Origin: Moduliflexus sp964602655
GTDB taxonomy: Bacteria; Moduliflexota; Moduliflexia; Moduliflexales; Moduliflexaceae
Direction: 5' to 3'
Assembly: GCA_964602655.1 (NCBI GenBank)
Contig: CAZRSF010000029.1
Span: 1-64,000 of the forward strand
DNA length: 64,000 nucleotides
The translations under genes and the position numbers were made by a program. Below the pieces are notes generated by a model. It had not been told where the DNA came from, did no database searches, and worked only from the letters and a program-made list of their open reading frames with translations. Shown piece after piece: positions 52,325 to 60,113 of the stretch (the stretch's first letter is position 1; each line of letters starts with the position of its first letter).

Positions 52325-53884
52325 ATGGAGTATCCAACAATTGAGCAACTGATTGAACAATTAGAACAAAAACATACCAAGATCGCTGCCGGAGGCGGAC
52401 TTGACAGCATCAATAAACAGCATGAAAGCGGCAAATTGACGGCGCGGGAACGGATCGCAAAATTATTCGACGCCGGAACGTTTATGGAATTGGACATGCT
52501 GGTCGAACATCACTGCGTCAATTTCGGCATGGAAACGAAAGCAGTTCCGTGTGACGGTGTAGTGACGGGCTATGGGCAGATTAACGGCCGTTTAGCGTAT
52601 GCGTTCGCGCAGGATTTTACCGTGATTGGCGGTTCGCTCGGCGAAATGCACGCCCGGAAAATCTGCAAGCTGCAAGACCTCGCGTTGAAGATGGGCGCGC
52701 CGATCATCGGCATCAACGATTCCGGCGGAGCGCGCATTCAAGAAGGGATTGACTCTCTATTCGGCTATGGCGAAATCTTTTTCCGCAATACCAACGCATC
52801 CGGCGTGATTCCGCAAATTTCCGTGATTGCCGGCCCATGCGCAGGCGGCGCGGTCTATTCGCCAGCGTTGACCGATTTCGTCTTTATGGAAAAAGAGTCG
52901 GCGCGGATGTTCATTACCGGCCCGGACGTTATCAAAGCCGTCACCGGCGAAGATGTTAGCGCGGAAGCCCTCGGCGGCGCGATGGCGCACAACCAGACCT
53001 CCGGCGTCGCCCATTTTGCCTGCGATTCCGAAGATGAATTGTTCGACAAAATCCGGGAACTGCTGACGTATCTGCCGCAGAACAACATGGATGAACCGAT
53101 GTTCGTCGAAAGCGACGACGCGGCGGATCGCATGGATGACGCGCTGGCTCAGATCGTTCCGACCAACCCGAACAAGCCGTATGACGCGCGAGACGTCATT
53201 CGATCCGTCGTTGATTCCGGCACATTTTTCGAATCGCATCAGCATTACGCTCAGAACATTGTCGTCGGGTTTGCGCGATTGCAAGGACAGACGATTGGCA
53301 TTGTGGCGAATCAGGCGAAGGTGATGGCGGGCTGCCTCGATATTAACGCCTCCGATAAAGGGGCGCGGTTCGTGCGGTTCTGCGATGCGTTCAATATTCC
53401 GTTACTGACGATTGTGGACACGCCCGGTTATCTTCCCGGCACAGCGCAGGAACATGGCGGCGTGATTCGGCATGGCGCGAAATTGCTGTATGCCTATTCC
53501 GAAGCGACGGTGCCGAAAGTGACATTGATCGTGCGGAAAGCTTACGGCGGCGCGTATATCGCGATGTGTTCCCGCCATCTTGGCGCAGATATGGTGATTG
53601 CCTGGCCGCAGGCGGAGATCGCGGTGATGGGCGCAGAGGGCGCAGCCAACATCATCTTCCGCAAAGAGATCAATAGCGCGGCAGACAAAAACGCGAAACG
53701 GCAGGAGAAAATCGAAGAGTACCGCGATAAATTCTCGAACCCGTATCAGGCGGCGCAGCGCGGCTATGTGGATCAGGTCATTCATCCGAAAACGACGCGG
53801 CCAACGTTGATTTCGGCGTTTGCGATGGCATCCACCAAACGGGAGAAACGCCCGCAGAAAAAGCACGGAAATATCCCGTTGTAG
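52325..53884 (+). CDS. mmdA: Acyl-CoA carboxyltransferase, methylmalonyl-CoA decarboxylase alpha-type
   Basis: 519 residues. It moves the carboxyl group from an acyl-CoA, most likely (S)-methylmalonyl-CoA, onto the biotin carrier. Crotonase-fold halves: the N-terminal GGLDSINKQHESGKLTARER region, INDSGGARIQEGIDSLFGYG near 135-155 with the oxyanion Gly-Gly, and in the C-half NQAKVMAGCLDINASDKGAR and GAYIAMCSRHLGADMV. It could equally be a propionyl-CoA carboxylase beta subunit by sequence alone. The following OadG-like, biotin and beta-subunit genes make the sodium-pumping decarboxylase the better reading. Confidence 0.9.
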   Translation: MEYPTIEQLIEQLEQKHTKIAAGGGLDSINKQHESGKLTARERIAKLFDAGTFMELDMLVEHHCVNFGMETKAVPCDGVVTGYGQINGRLAYAFAQDFTVIGGSLGEMHARKICKLQDLALKMGAPIIGINDSGGARIQEGIDSLFGYGEIFFRNTNASGVIPQISVIAGPCAGGAVYSPALTDFVFMEKESARMFITGPDVIKAVTGEDVSAEALGGAMAHNQTSGVAHFACDSEDELFDKIRELLTYLPQNNMDEPMFVESDDAADRMDDALAQIVPTNPNKPYDARDVIRSVVDSGTFFESHQHYAQNIVVGFARLQGQTIGIVANQAKVMAGCLDINASDKGARFVRFCDAFNIPLLTIVDTPGYLPGTAQEHGGVIRHGAKLLYAYSEATVPKVTLIVRKAYGGAYIAMCSRHLGADMVIAWPQAEIAVMGAEGAANIIFRKEINSAADKNAKRQEKIEEYRDKFSNPYQAAQRGYVDQVIHPKTTRPTLISAFAMASTKREKRPQKKHGNIPL

Positions 53885-53952
53885 TAAGTCGTTTCAGTTG
53901 TTCGGACGTTCGGAATACGAAAAATGACTGAAATGATGCAGTAGGTTATAGC

Positions 53953-53985
53953 AGCCCTGTCAGGGTTTGAAACCCTGACAGGGCT
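53953..53985. repeat. Extragenic palindrome, CCCTGNCAGGG family, copy 3
   Basis: AGCCCTGTCAGGGTTT/AAACCCTGACAGGGCT around GA, essentially perfect. It lies inside the operon, between mmdA and the first OadG-like gene, and may reduce downstream expression. Confidence 0.75.
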
Positions 53986-54056
53986 TCAGAGATAGCAGTC
54001 GAATGTTTCGGGAGAGGTCATGTATTCTATTATTAATATATTATGGAGGTAACCAC

Positions 54057-54212
54057 ATGGAATTAGAAGGTTTATACGGAGGAATCATCGTTTCGCTCGT
54101 TGATTTCGCGATGGTCTTTCTGATTCTCGGCGGTCTTGCATGGGCGGTAAAAGGGCTGGAAAAATTCGTCGCCTTTTTAGAACAGCGCAAACTGTCGGAA
54201 TCACCTAAATAG
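54057..54212 (+). CDS. Small OadG-like membrane protein (first copy)
   Basis: 51 residues after GGAGG. One membrane helix (about 7-30) in an OadG/MmdD-like context: the delta/gamma subunit that anchors and assembles sodium-pumping decarboxylases. Its first 42 residues are identical to those of the next gene. It ends in a short basic tail (EQRKLSESPK), so it lacks the extension of its twin. The DNA of the two copies differs mainly at synonymous sites. Too short for many gene finders. Confidence 0.75.
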   Translation: MELEGLYGGIIVSLVDFAMVFLILGGLAWAVKGLEKFVAFLEQRKLSESPK

Positions 54213-54233
54213 TTTTTCTGGAGGACATATATT

Positions 54234-54851
54234 ATGGAATTAGAAGGTTTATACGGAGGAATCATCGTTTCGCTCGTTGATTTCGCCATGGTGTTTCTGA
54301 TTCTCGGCGGGTTAGCCTGGGCGGTCAAAGGACTGGAAAAATTCGTGGCCTTTCTCGAAGCGCCGCAATCAGCCCCGAAACCGGCTATGCCGACGCCCGT
54401 CATTCCGGCGTCCATGCCGCCGATTGACGTGCCGGCGCATTTAGCCGCTGTCACCGCGGCGTTGTGCGACTATGCGGGACTCACGCCGGGATCGTTCGCG
54501 ATCACCAAAATCGAGCCAATCGGATATCTGGTTCCTGCGCAAGGAGCGCCGATAAACGTGCCAGCGCATTTGGCGGCCATCACGGCGGCAGTCAGCAGCT
54601 ATACCGGATTGACGCCCGGATCATTCGAAATTGATTCGCTTACGCCGTTGAATATGCCGACGTGGTTGACGTATGGCAGTAACATGGCGGTAGAGATGGG
54701 CGCGGCTCAAGTGGCGGCAATTACGGCAGCGATTTCTGAGTTTACGGCAGCGCCGGTCGGGTCGTTACGGATTACCGGAGTGACGCCGGTCGCATCGGCA
54801 AATGCCTGGAAAGTCGCTGGCAGAATGGAATTGATGAATAATCGAGAATAA
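54234..54851 (+). CDS. OadG-like membrane protein with three C-terminal repeats (second copy)
   Basis: 205 residues. Residues 1-42 equal the neighbouring 51-residue protein, including the membrane helix. A Pro-rich linker leads to three copies of a helix-strand unit, roughly VPAHLAAVTAAL..Y.GLTPGSF.I, at about 66-97, 104-136 and 150-183. Units of this kind occur in OadG/carrier proteins next to the biotin domain, where they may dock to the alpha subunit. GGAGG ribosome site. Likely the gamma/delta subunit proper; the short twin may be a modulator. Confidence 0.75.
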   Translation: MELEGLYGGIIVSLVDFAMVFLILGGLAWAVKGLEKFVAFLEAPQSAPKPAMPTPVIPASMPPIDVPAHLAAVTAALCDYAGLTPGSFAITKIEPIGYLVPAQGAPINVPAHLAAITAAVSSYTGLTPGSFEIDSLTPLNMPTWLTYGSNMAVEMGAAQVAAITAAISEFTAAPVGSLRITGVTPVASANAWKVAGRMELMNNRE

Positions 54852-54893
54852 CACGTTGAAACGGATTGCAAACAAAATATAAAGGAGTCTTGT

Positions 54894-54929
54894 ATGTCGA
54901 AATTGCATTTCGACACCCGCGCCGTATGA
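54894..54929 (+). other. Eleven-codon mini-ORF with ribosome site, overlapping a hairpin
   Basis: AAAGGAG at 54881-54887 precedes ATG 54894 and an 11-codon frame ending TGA. The ATG is inside a 9-bp perfect hairpin TGTCGAAAT/ATTTCGACA (54895-54915). A second hairpin GGACGAAA/TTTCGTCC (54944-54964) follows. Could be a leader peptide, a remnant of a lost gene start, or a dispersed repeat inserted here. Confidence 0.3.
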
Positions 54930-54990
54930 ACAGGCGGACGAGTGGACGAAAAAAAATTTCGTCCTACATGTACATGGGAGAAAAATATTT

Positions 54991-55404
54991 ATGAAAACAT
55001 ATCAAGTGACTGTAAATGGGCAAGTTTTCGAAGTGACTGTGGAAGAAATGGCTGCTGGCGCAGGAACGATCCCGGCTGCGCCGAAAGTTCAACCGATGGC
55101 TGCGCCGAAACCGGCTCCACAGCCTGCGCCTCAAGCCGCTCCTGCCCCGGCGCCGAAACCGGCTGCTGCTCCGGCTGGCGCTGTTGCAGGCGGAAAAACG
55201 ATTCAAGCGCCGCTGCCAGGCAAGATCATGAAAATCAATTTTACGACCGGCACAAGCGTCAAACGCGGCGACGTGCTGGTGGTGTTGGAAGCGATGAAAA
55301 TGGAAAATGACATCATGTCCCCGATGGATGGGACGATTGCGTCTATCAATATCAATCCCGGAGATACGGTGAACACCGGCGACGTGCTTATCGTGCTCGC
55401 GTAG
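54991..55404 (+). CDS. mmdC: Biotin carboxyl carrier protein of the decarboxylase
   Basis: 137 residues. An N-terminal strand region (MKTYQVTVNGQVFEVTVEE) is followed by an Ala/Pro/Lys linker (about 28-66) and a biotinyl domain at 68-137. The biotin-accepting lysine is K103 in EAMKMEN. The domain shuttles CO2 from the carboxyltransferase to the membrane subunit. The Pro/Ala linker length is normal for this class. Located 139 bp after the OadG-like gene and 34 bp before the beta subunit. Confidence 0.93.
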   Translation: MKTYQVTVNGQVFEVTVEEMAAGAGTIPAAPKVQPMAAPKPAPQPAPQAAPAPAPKPAAAPAGAVAGGKTIQAPLPGKIMKINFTTGTSVKRGDVLVVLEAMKMENDIMSPMDGTIASININPGDTVNTGDVLIVLA

Positions 55405-55438
55405 CCGTTCACATTTCGAATAAAGGAGCGAATGAATA

Positions 55439-56560
55439 ATGTTAGGTAAACTGTTCGAGATTTTTACAGACTCTGGTTACGCTGCCCTCATCAACGGCGG
55501 CGGCAAACAATTTATCATGTTGATTATTTCAGGCGTGTTGCTCTATCTGGCAATTGCCAAAAAATACGAGCCGCTGCTGCTGCTGCCGATTGCCTTTGGT
55601 TCATTCATGGTCAATCTTCCGCTGTCAGGTATTATGGGAGAACATGGGTTCTTGCATTATATCTATTTTGGCACGGAGCATGAAATCTTCCCGATTTTGA
55701 TTTTTATCGGCGTTGGGGCTATGACCGATTTCGGGCCGTTGATTGCGAACCCGATCACGCTGTTATTGGGGGCGGCGGCACAGGGTGGCGTCTTTATTGC
55801 TTTAATCGGCGCGGTGATGCTTGGTTTTCCGTTAAAAGCAGCGTCGGCGATCGGCATCATCGGCGGCGCGGACGGCCCGACCTCGATTTATATGGCGGCC
55901 AAGATGGCGCCTGAATATCTCGGCGCAATCGCGGTGGCGTCCTATTCGTATATGTCGCTTGTGCCGCTGATTCAGCCCCCGATCATGAAATGGCTGACCA
56001 AGCCGGAAGACCGGCAGATTATTATGCATCAATTGCGCCCGGTATCGCAGACGGAAAAAATCTTGTTTCCGATTGTTTCCACAGCGTTGGTCGGCTTGCT
56101 GCTGCCGCCGGTCGTGCCGTTGCTGGGATCGTTGATGTTCGGCAACCTGCTGCGGGAATCGCTGGTCACGAACCGTTTGTCTGATACGGCACAGAACGCG
56201 ATGATCAATATCGTTACGATTTTCCTGTCGTTAAGCGTCGGCGGCACGATGGAAGCGGAGCAATTTCTGCGTGCGGACACGCTGAAAATTATTTTCCTCG
56301 GATTGGTGGCGTTTGCCGGAGGCACGGCAGGCGGTCTTATGCTTGGGAATCTGATGTGCCGATTGTCAGGCGGCAAAATCAATCCGCTCATCGGGTCTGC
56401 GGGCGTGTCGGCGGTGCCGATGGCCGCGCGCGTGACACAAATGGTGGCGCAAAAAGAAAATCCGGCGAACTTCCTGTTAATGCACGCGATGGGGCCGAAT
56501 GTGGCGGGCGTGATTGGCACGGCGGTCGCTGCTGGAGTATTCATTGCGTTGTTGAAGTAA
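55439..56560 (+). CDS. mmdB: Sodium-translocating decarboxylase beta subunit
   Basis: 373 residues with about nine membrane helices. It decarboxylates carboxybiotin and pumps Na+ outward. Markers: a short N-terminal amphipathic part, LPLSGIMGEHGFLHYIYFG, then GVGAMTDFGPLIANP with the conserved Asp, IIGGADGPTSIY with another conserved Asp, and GSAGVSAVPMAARV. The family (OadB/MmdB/GcdB) is certain; methylmalonyl specificity rests on the operon. AAGGAG ribosome site. A repeat and terminator follow. Confidence 0.95.
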   Translation: MLGKLFEIFTDSGYAALINGGGKQFIMLIISGVLLYLAIAKKYEPLLLLPIAFGSFMVNLPLSGIMGEHGFLHYIYFGTEHEIFPILIFIGVGAMTDFGPLIANPITLLLGAAAQGGVFIALIGAVMLGFPLKAASAIGIIGGADGPTSIYMAAKMAPEYLGAIAVASYSYMSLVPLIQPPIMKWLTKPEDRQIIMHQLRPVSQTEKILFPIVSTALVGLLLPPVVPLLGSLMFGNLLRESLVTNRLSDTAQNAMINIVTIFLSLSVGGTMEAEQFLRADTLKIIFLGLVAFAGGTAGGLMLGNLMCRLSGGKINPLIGSAGVSAVPMAARVTQMVAQKENPANFLLMHAMGPNVAGVIGTAVAAGVFIALLK

Positions 56561-56564
56561 TTGC

Positions 56565-56671
56565 GTAGAGACGCCCCGGCGGGGCGTCTTCTGCAAGCGC
56601 AAAACGCCCTGCGAGACGCCGACAGGAAACGCGTCTTCCGAACAAGAGACGCCCAACCGGAGCGTCTCTAC
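56565..56671. repeat. GTAGAGACGC-family inverted element
   Basis: GTAGAGACGCCCC and GGAGCGTCTCTAC are inverted ends (12 of 13). An internal hairpin AGACGCCCC/GGGGCGTCT is nested at 56569-56589. The GTAGAGACGC motif is a dispersed repeat in many bacteria. It begins 4 bp after the mmdB stop. Confidence 0.65.
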
Positions 56672-56678
56672 AGGATGG

Positions 56679-56720
56679 AAAAGCCGAATTTCTGCAAGAA
56701 ATTCGGCTTTTTGTATTTTT
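56679..56720 (+). terminator. Intrinsic terminator of the decarboxylase operon
   Basis: AAAAGCCGAATTTCT/AGAAATTCGGCTTTT, 15-bp perfect stem, 3-nt loop, then TTGTATTTTT. Confidence 0.9.
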
Positions 56721-56845
56721 GTGAGAGAAAAACTTGCAAAATTTCCTCTCTTCGCCTATGGTAGTTAAAGAGGCGCGAAAAAACATGTTTGACAGTGCAT
56801 CTGCATCATCCGATCATCAATCAACATCATCACGGAGGTAACGGT

Positions 56846-57193
56846 ATGTCATTCTTCTATGAAGTCAGCGATTTGCGCGAGATTCCTGTTGTCAACGGCG
56901 TGAGCATGAAAACGATGGATTCTGAGGAGAGTTCCTTTGCGTTTGTGGATTTCCCGCCCTTATCACATATCCCCATGCATCACCATGAAAGCGAACAGGT
57001 TGCAATTGTATTGGATGGAGAGATTGAATATACCATTGGCACTGAAACCAAAATCTGCCGCGAAGGCATGATAATAGTCGTGCCGCCGAATACACCGCAT
57101 TCTGCGATGGTGGCGACTGAGCGGCATGTCAAAATGCTTGATATTTTTACGCCGAAACGGGAACTGCATCACCCGCTGAAGTACGTGAAATAG
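56846..57193 (+). CDS. Cupin-domain protein
   Basis: 115 residues from ATG 56846 after CGGAGG; the upstream in-frame extension is spacer. A single cupin barrel: PMHHHESEQVAIVLDGEIEY near 46-65 contains the metal-binding His residues and Glu, and PPNTPHSAMV near 88 supplies the last His. Metal-bound small barrels act as isomerases, dioxygenases or sensors; no substrate can be inferred. Single gene followed by an intrinsic terminator. Confidence 0.85.
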   Translation: MSFFYEVSDLREIPVVNGVSMKTMDSEESSFAFVDFPPLSHIPMHHHESEQVAIVLDGEIEYTIGTETKICREGMIIVVPPNTPHSAMVATERHVKMLDIFTPKRELHHPLKYVK

Positions 57194-57204
57194 CGTCGTG
57201 ATGC

Positions 57205-57237
57205 AGCCCTGCCAGGGTTTAGAACCCTGGCAGGGCT
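57205..57237. terminator. Palindrome CCCTGNCAGGG family, copy 4, acting as terminator
   Basis: AGCCCTGCCAGGGTTT/AGAACCCTGGCAGGGCT, 15-bp stem followed on the plus strand by TTTTTTATT. It separates two convergent genes. This is the one copy of the family with a classic U-run. Confidence 0.8.
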
Positions 57238-57240
57238 TTT

Positions 57241-58125
57241 TTATTCGGTCACTTTGATCACGTAAGGGCTTTTAATCATCTGCGACGCATTGCGCATCAA
57301 TTCTTCTTTGAAGGTTTCCGCCTGATCGCGTTTGACAAAATTCCCAATCCGCACGCGGTACCACACCCCTTTGTTTCCTAAATCCGCCACCATCACATAC
57401 GCTTGAAACCCGGTTGCGCCGAATTTCTGCACCAATCGTTCTGCATCTTCCCGGCTCGGACTTGACGCGACCTGGACGGAGTAAATCGTGCTGCCCGGAG
57501 GCAGAACCGGTTCATTCAATCCGACTGGCTGCGTCTGCTGCCGTCCGACATGGATTTCGTCCGTCGGATTTTTGGGGACATTCGGCAGCGCAGGCGCTGC
57601 GCCAACGGATGCGGCTGGCGTCTTTGCTACCGGCTGCTGTTCGGACGGCGGCACAGGCGTATCTTCTTTCACCTGCGTTTGTTGCGCCGGATCGGCTGCG
57701 GCGACGTTTTCGACCGGTTCCTGCGGAGCTTCTTCAAGCTGTTGCGGAGCCGGATTCGCTTCGCGTACAGGCGTCGCTTCGACTTGCACATACGTCTCTT
57801 TATCCGGCAGCACTTTATAATAGGATCGCCCGCCGGTGTTGGCGTCGGCTTCTGGGGCGGCAGCGTCTCCGTCGGGCGATTCCGGCTGCGCATCAAGCGC
57901 CAGCGCATCCGGCGCGCCTTCGACGTCGTCCGTCATTTCGCCCGGAAGCGTCTGCGCGGTGGAAAGCGGACTGGCAACGCCTTGCTCTTGAAGCGATTGA
58001 CCGAACATAAAACCTAACACGAAAATCAACACGCAAATAATCGCCGCGCCGCCGCCAAGCACATACAATTCTTTATCGTCAAACAGAAATTCTCGTTTTC
58101 CTCGCACTTTATGGAAATTTTTCAT
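57241..58125 (-). CDS. SPOR-domain membrane protein
   Basis: 294 residues from ATG 58125 after AGGGGG; the in-frame upstream part overlaps argS and is rejected. A basic cytoplasmic start, one membrane helix (about 21-42, YVLGGGAAIICVLIFVLGFMFG region) and a long acidic, Pro/Ala-rich linker (50-210). A SPOR domain at about 216-294 ends it (YSVQVASSPSREDAERLV; VRIGNFVKRDQAETF). SPOR domains bind denuded glycan at the division septum. It is cotranscribed with argS, 73 bp downstream. Confidence 0.9.
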   Translation of the reverse strand: MKNFHKVRGKREFLFDDKELYVLGGGAAIICVLIFVLGFMFGQSLQEQGVASPLSTAQTLPGEMTDDVEGAPDALALDAQPESPDGDAAAPEADANTGGRSYYKVLPDKETYVQVEATPVREANPAPQQLEEAPQEPVENVAAADPAQQTQVKEDTPVPPSEQQPVAKTPAASVGAAPALPNVPKNPTDEIHVGRQQTQPVGLNEPVLPPGSTIYSVQVASSPSREDAERLVQKFGATGFQAYVMVADLGNKGVWYRVRIGNFVKRDQAETFKEELMRNASQMIKSPYVIKVTE

Positions 58126-58198
58126 ACCGTCCCCCTGATAACGGATCGCCGACATCTTTTGCCGACAGGATGTCAGCGATCCCAATTTACGCTGCCGC

Positions 58199-59878
58199 TT
58201 ACATCTGCTCGGGCGCGGACACCCCAAGCAGATCGAGCGCGTTGCGCAAGACCACCCGAACCGCCGATAGCAGCAGCATTCGGGCATGAGTCACGGCGAG
58301 ATCGTCAGTCACGACACGATGCTGCGCCGATTTATTGCCTAAATTATAATAGGCGTGAAACAGCCCCGCCACTTCCTGCACATAATACGTGACGCGATGC
58401 GGCTCAAGGTCGCGGGCGCTGATTTCAATCACTTTCGGGAAATGCGCTAATTCGGAAATCAGATCCATTTCTTCCGGCAGCGTCAAGCGGGAACAATCAA
58501 TCGCCGATGATTCAGGCATGGTGATGCCCTGTTTTTCGGCTTCGCGGAAGACGCTGCAAATCCGGGCGTGAGCATATTGAACGTAATACACCGGATTTTC
58601 TTTCGATTGCTGTTTCGCGATTTCAAGATCGAATTCAAGCTGGCTGTCGCTGCGCCGCATATTGAACATGAAGCGCGTCGCATCCACGCCGACTTCGTCG
58701 AGCACTTCCGCCAGTGTCACGAATTCCCCGGCGCGCGTGGACATCGCGACCCGCTCGCCGTTGCGCAGCAAGCTGACCATCTGGACGAGCATGACTTCCA
58801 GCGCGTCGGGATGGCCGAGCGCCTTGATCACGCCTTTCAAGCGCGGAACATAGCCATGATGGTCTGCGCCCCAGACATTGATAATTTTTTCGAAGCCCCG
58901 TTGAAATTTATTGTCGTGATACGCAATATCCGACGCAAAATAGGTCGGACGTCCGTCGGAACGAACCACCACGCGGTCTTTCTCGTCGTCGTGCCCGGTT
59001 GATTTGAACCAGAGTGCGCCGTCCTGCTCGTAAATCGAGCCTTCCGATTTTAAGCGCTCGACCACGCGGGGCACTTCGCCGGAGTCATACAGCGATTGCT
59101 CGCTGAACCAGAGATCGTATTTGACGCGAAACCGCTCCAAATCGGCCTTCATCCAATCCAAGACGTAGTCGCAAGAAAACTTCTTAAAAAATTGCAGCGT
59201 CTCTTCTACCGGTAAATTAACGTATTTGTCGCCGTCTCGCTCGATAATTTTGCGGGCGATGTCGTACACGTATTCCCCCTGATAGCCGTCCTCAAGCATC
59301 TGAACGTCTTTGCCCTGCAACTGCATGTAGCGGCACCAGGTCGAACGTCCGATGCGCTCCAGTTGCGCTCCGGCGTCATTGACGTAGTATTCGCGCTGCA
59401 CGTCGTATCCGGCCTGCGCTAAAATTTTCGCCATCACGTCGCCGACAATCGCGCATCTGCCATGTCCGACATGCACCGGGCCGGTGGGGTTGCTGCTGAC
59501 GAATTCGACCTGCACTTTTTTCTGCTGGCCGAGAGTCAGCTTACCGTAGTCGTCTTGCTGCGTGACAATCGTCTGCAACAACTCATACCAATACTGTTGG
59601 TTGAGGAAAAAATTCAGAAAACCCGGCCCCGCAATTTCGACGTGTCGAACCGGCGAATGTTCGGTCTGAATGTATTTCAAAATAATCTGCGCAATCTCGC
59701 GCGGCGCGCGGCGCGCTTGCGACGCCAATTGCATCGCAATGGTGGAGGCAAAGTCGCCATGTTCTTTTTCCGATGAGCGTCGGAAAGCAATTTCCGGCAA
59801 GGTGTCGAAGTGTAATTCTCCGGACGCGTTCGCCCGTGTTAATGCGTCAGTCAGCACATCTTTCAAAATTTGTTCCAT
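58199..59878 (-). CDS. argS: Arginyl-tRNA synthetase
   Basis: 559 residues, normal for bacterial ArgRS (class I). The N-terminal Add-1 domain recognises the tRNA elbow (1-110). The HIGH motif is HVGH within SSNPTGPVHVGHGRCAIVGD near 117-138. The KMSKS position reads AMSTR near 358. YVQYAHARICSVFREA near 437 and the anticodon-binding helical C-terminus complete it. It ends FALG-like as LLGVSAPEQM. Stands with the SPOR gene. Start ATG 59878. Confidence 0.96.
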   Translation of the reverse strand: MEQILKDVLTDALTRANASGELHFDTLPEIAFRRSSEKEHGDFASTIAMQLASQARRAPREIAQIILKYIQTEHSPVRHVEIAGPGFLNFFLNQQYWYELLQTIVTQQDDYGKLTLGQQKKVQVEFVSSNPTGPVHVGHGRCAIVGDVMAKILAQAGYDVQREYYVNDAGAQLERIGRSTWCRYMQLQGKDVQMLEDGYQGEYVYDIARKIIERDGDKYVNLPVEETLQFFKKFSCDYVLDWMKADLERFRVKYDLWFSEQSLYDSGEVPRVVERLKSEGSIYEQDGALWFKSTGHDDEKDRVVVRSDGRPTYFASDIAYHDNKFQRGFEKIINVWGADHHGYVPRLKGVIKALGHPDALEVMLVQMVSLLRNGERVAMSTRAGEFVTLAEVLDEVGVDATRFMFNMRRSDSQLEFDLEIAKQQSKENPVYYVQYAHARICSVFREAEKQGITMPESSAIDCSRLTLPEEMDLISELAHFPKVIEISARDLEPHRVTYYVQEVAGLFHAYYNLGNKSAQHRVVTDDLAVTHARMLLLSAVRVVLRNALDLLGVSAPEQM

Positions 59879-60017
59879 TATGGCGTCTCTTCCTTCATCT
59901 GCGTATTGTGTTCGAATGAATCATAAATTATATGACGAAACTGTTTTGTTCCCGTCTATCGAACGCGAGAAACTTGTCAAGAGGATTCATATTTTTCCTG
60001 ACAACACGGCTGGCATT

Positions 60018-60111
60018 ATACCAATTGCCTTTTGAAAGATCATATTCGCGGTGTACGTCGAAACTACAGTTTCGACGTACAATTTACGATCTATTCGAGG
60101 GCAATTGGTAT
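60018..60111. repeat. Nested palindrome: ATACCAATTGCC ends and CGAAACTACAGTTTCG core
   Basis: Outer arms ATACCAATTGCC (60018-60029) and GGCAATTGGTAT (60100-60111) enclose the perfect 28-bp palindrome GTACGTCGAAACTAC... (60053-60080). The inner core is the same family as 27291-27318. It ends 2 bp before the subtilase stop. Confidence 0.75.
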
Positions 60112-60113
60112 TA

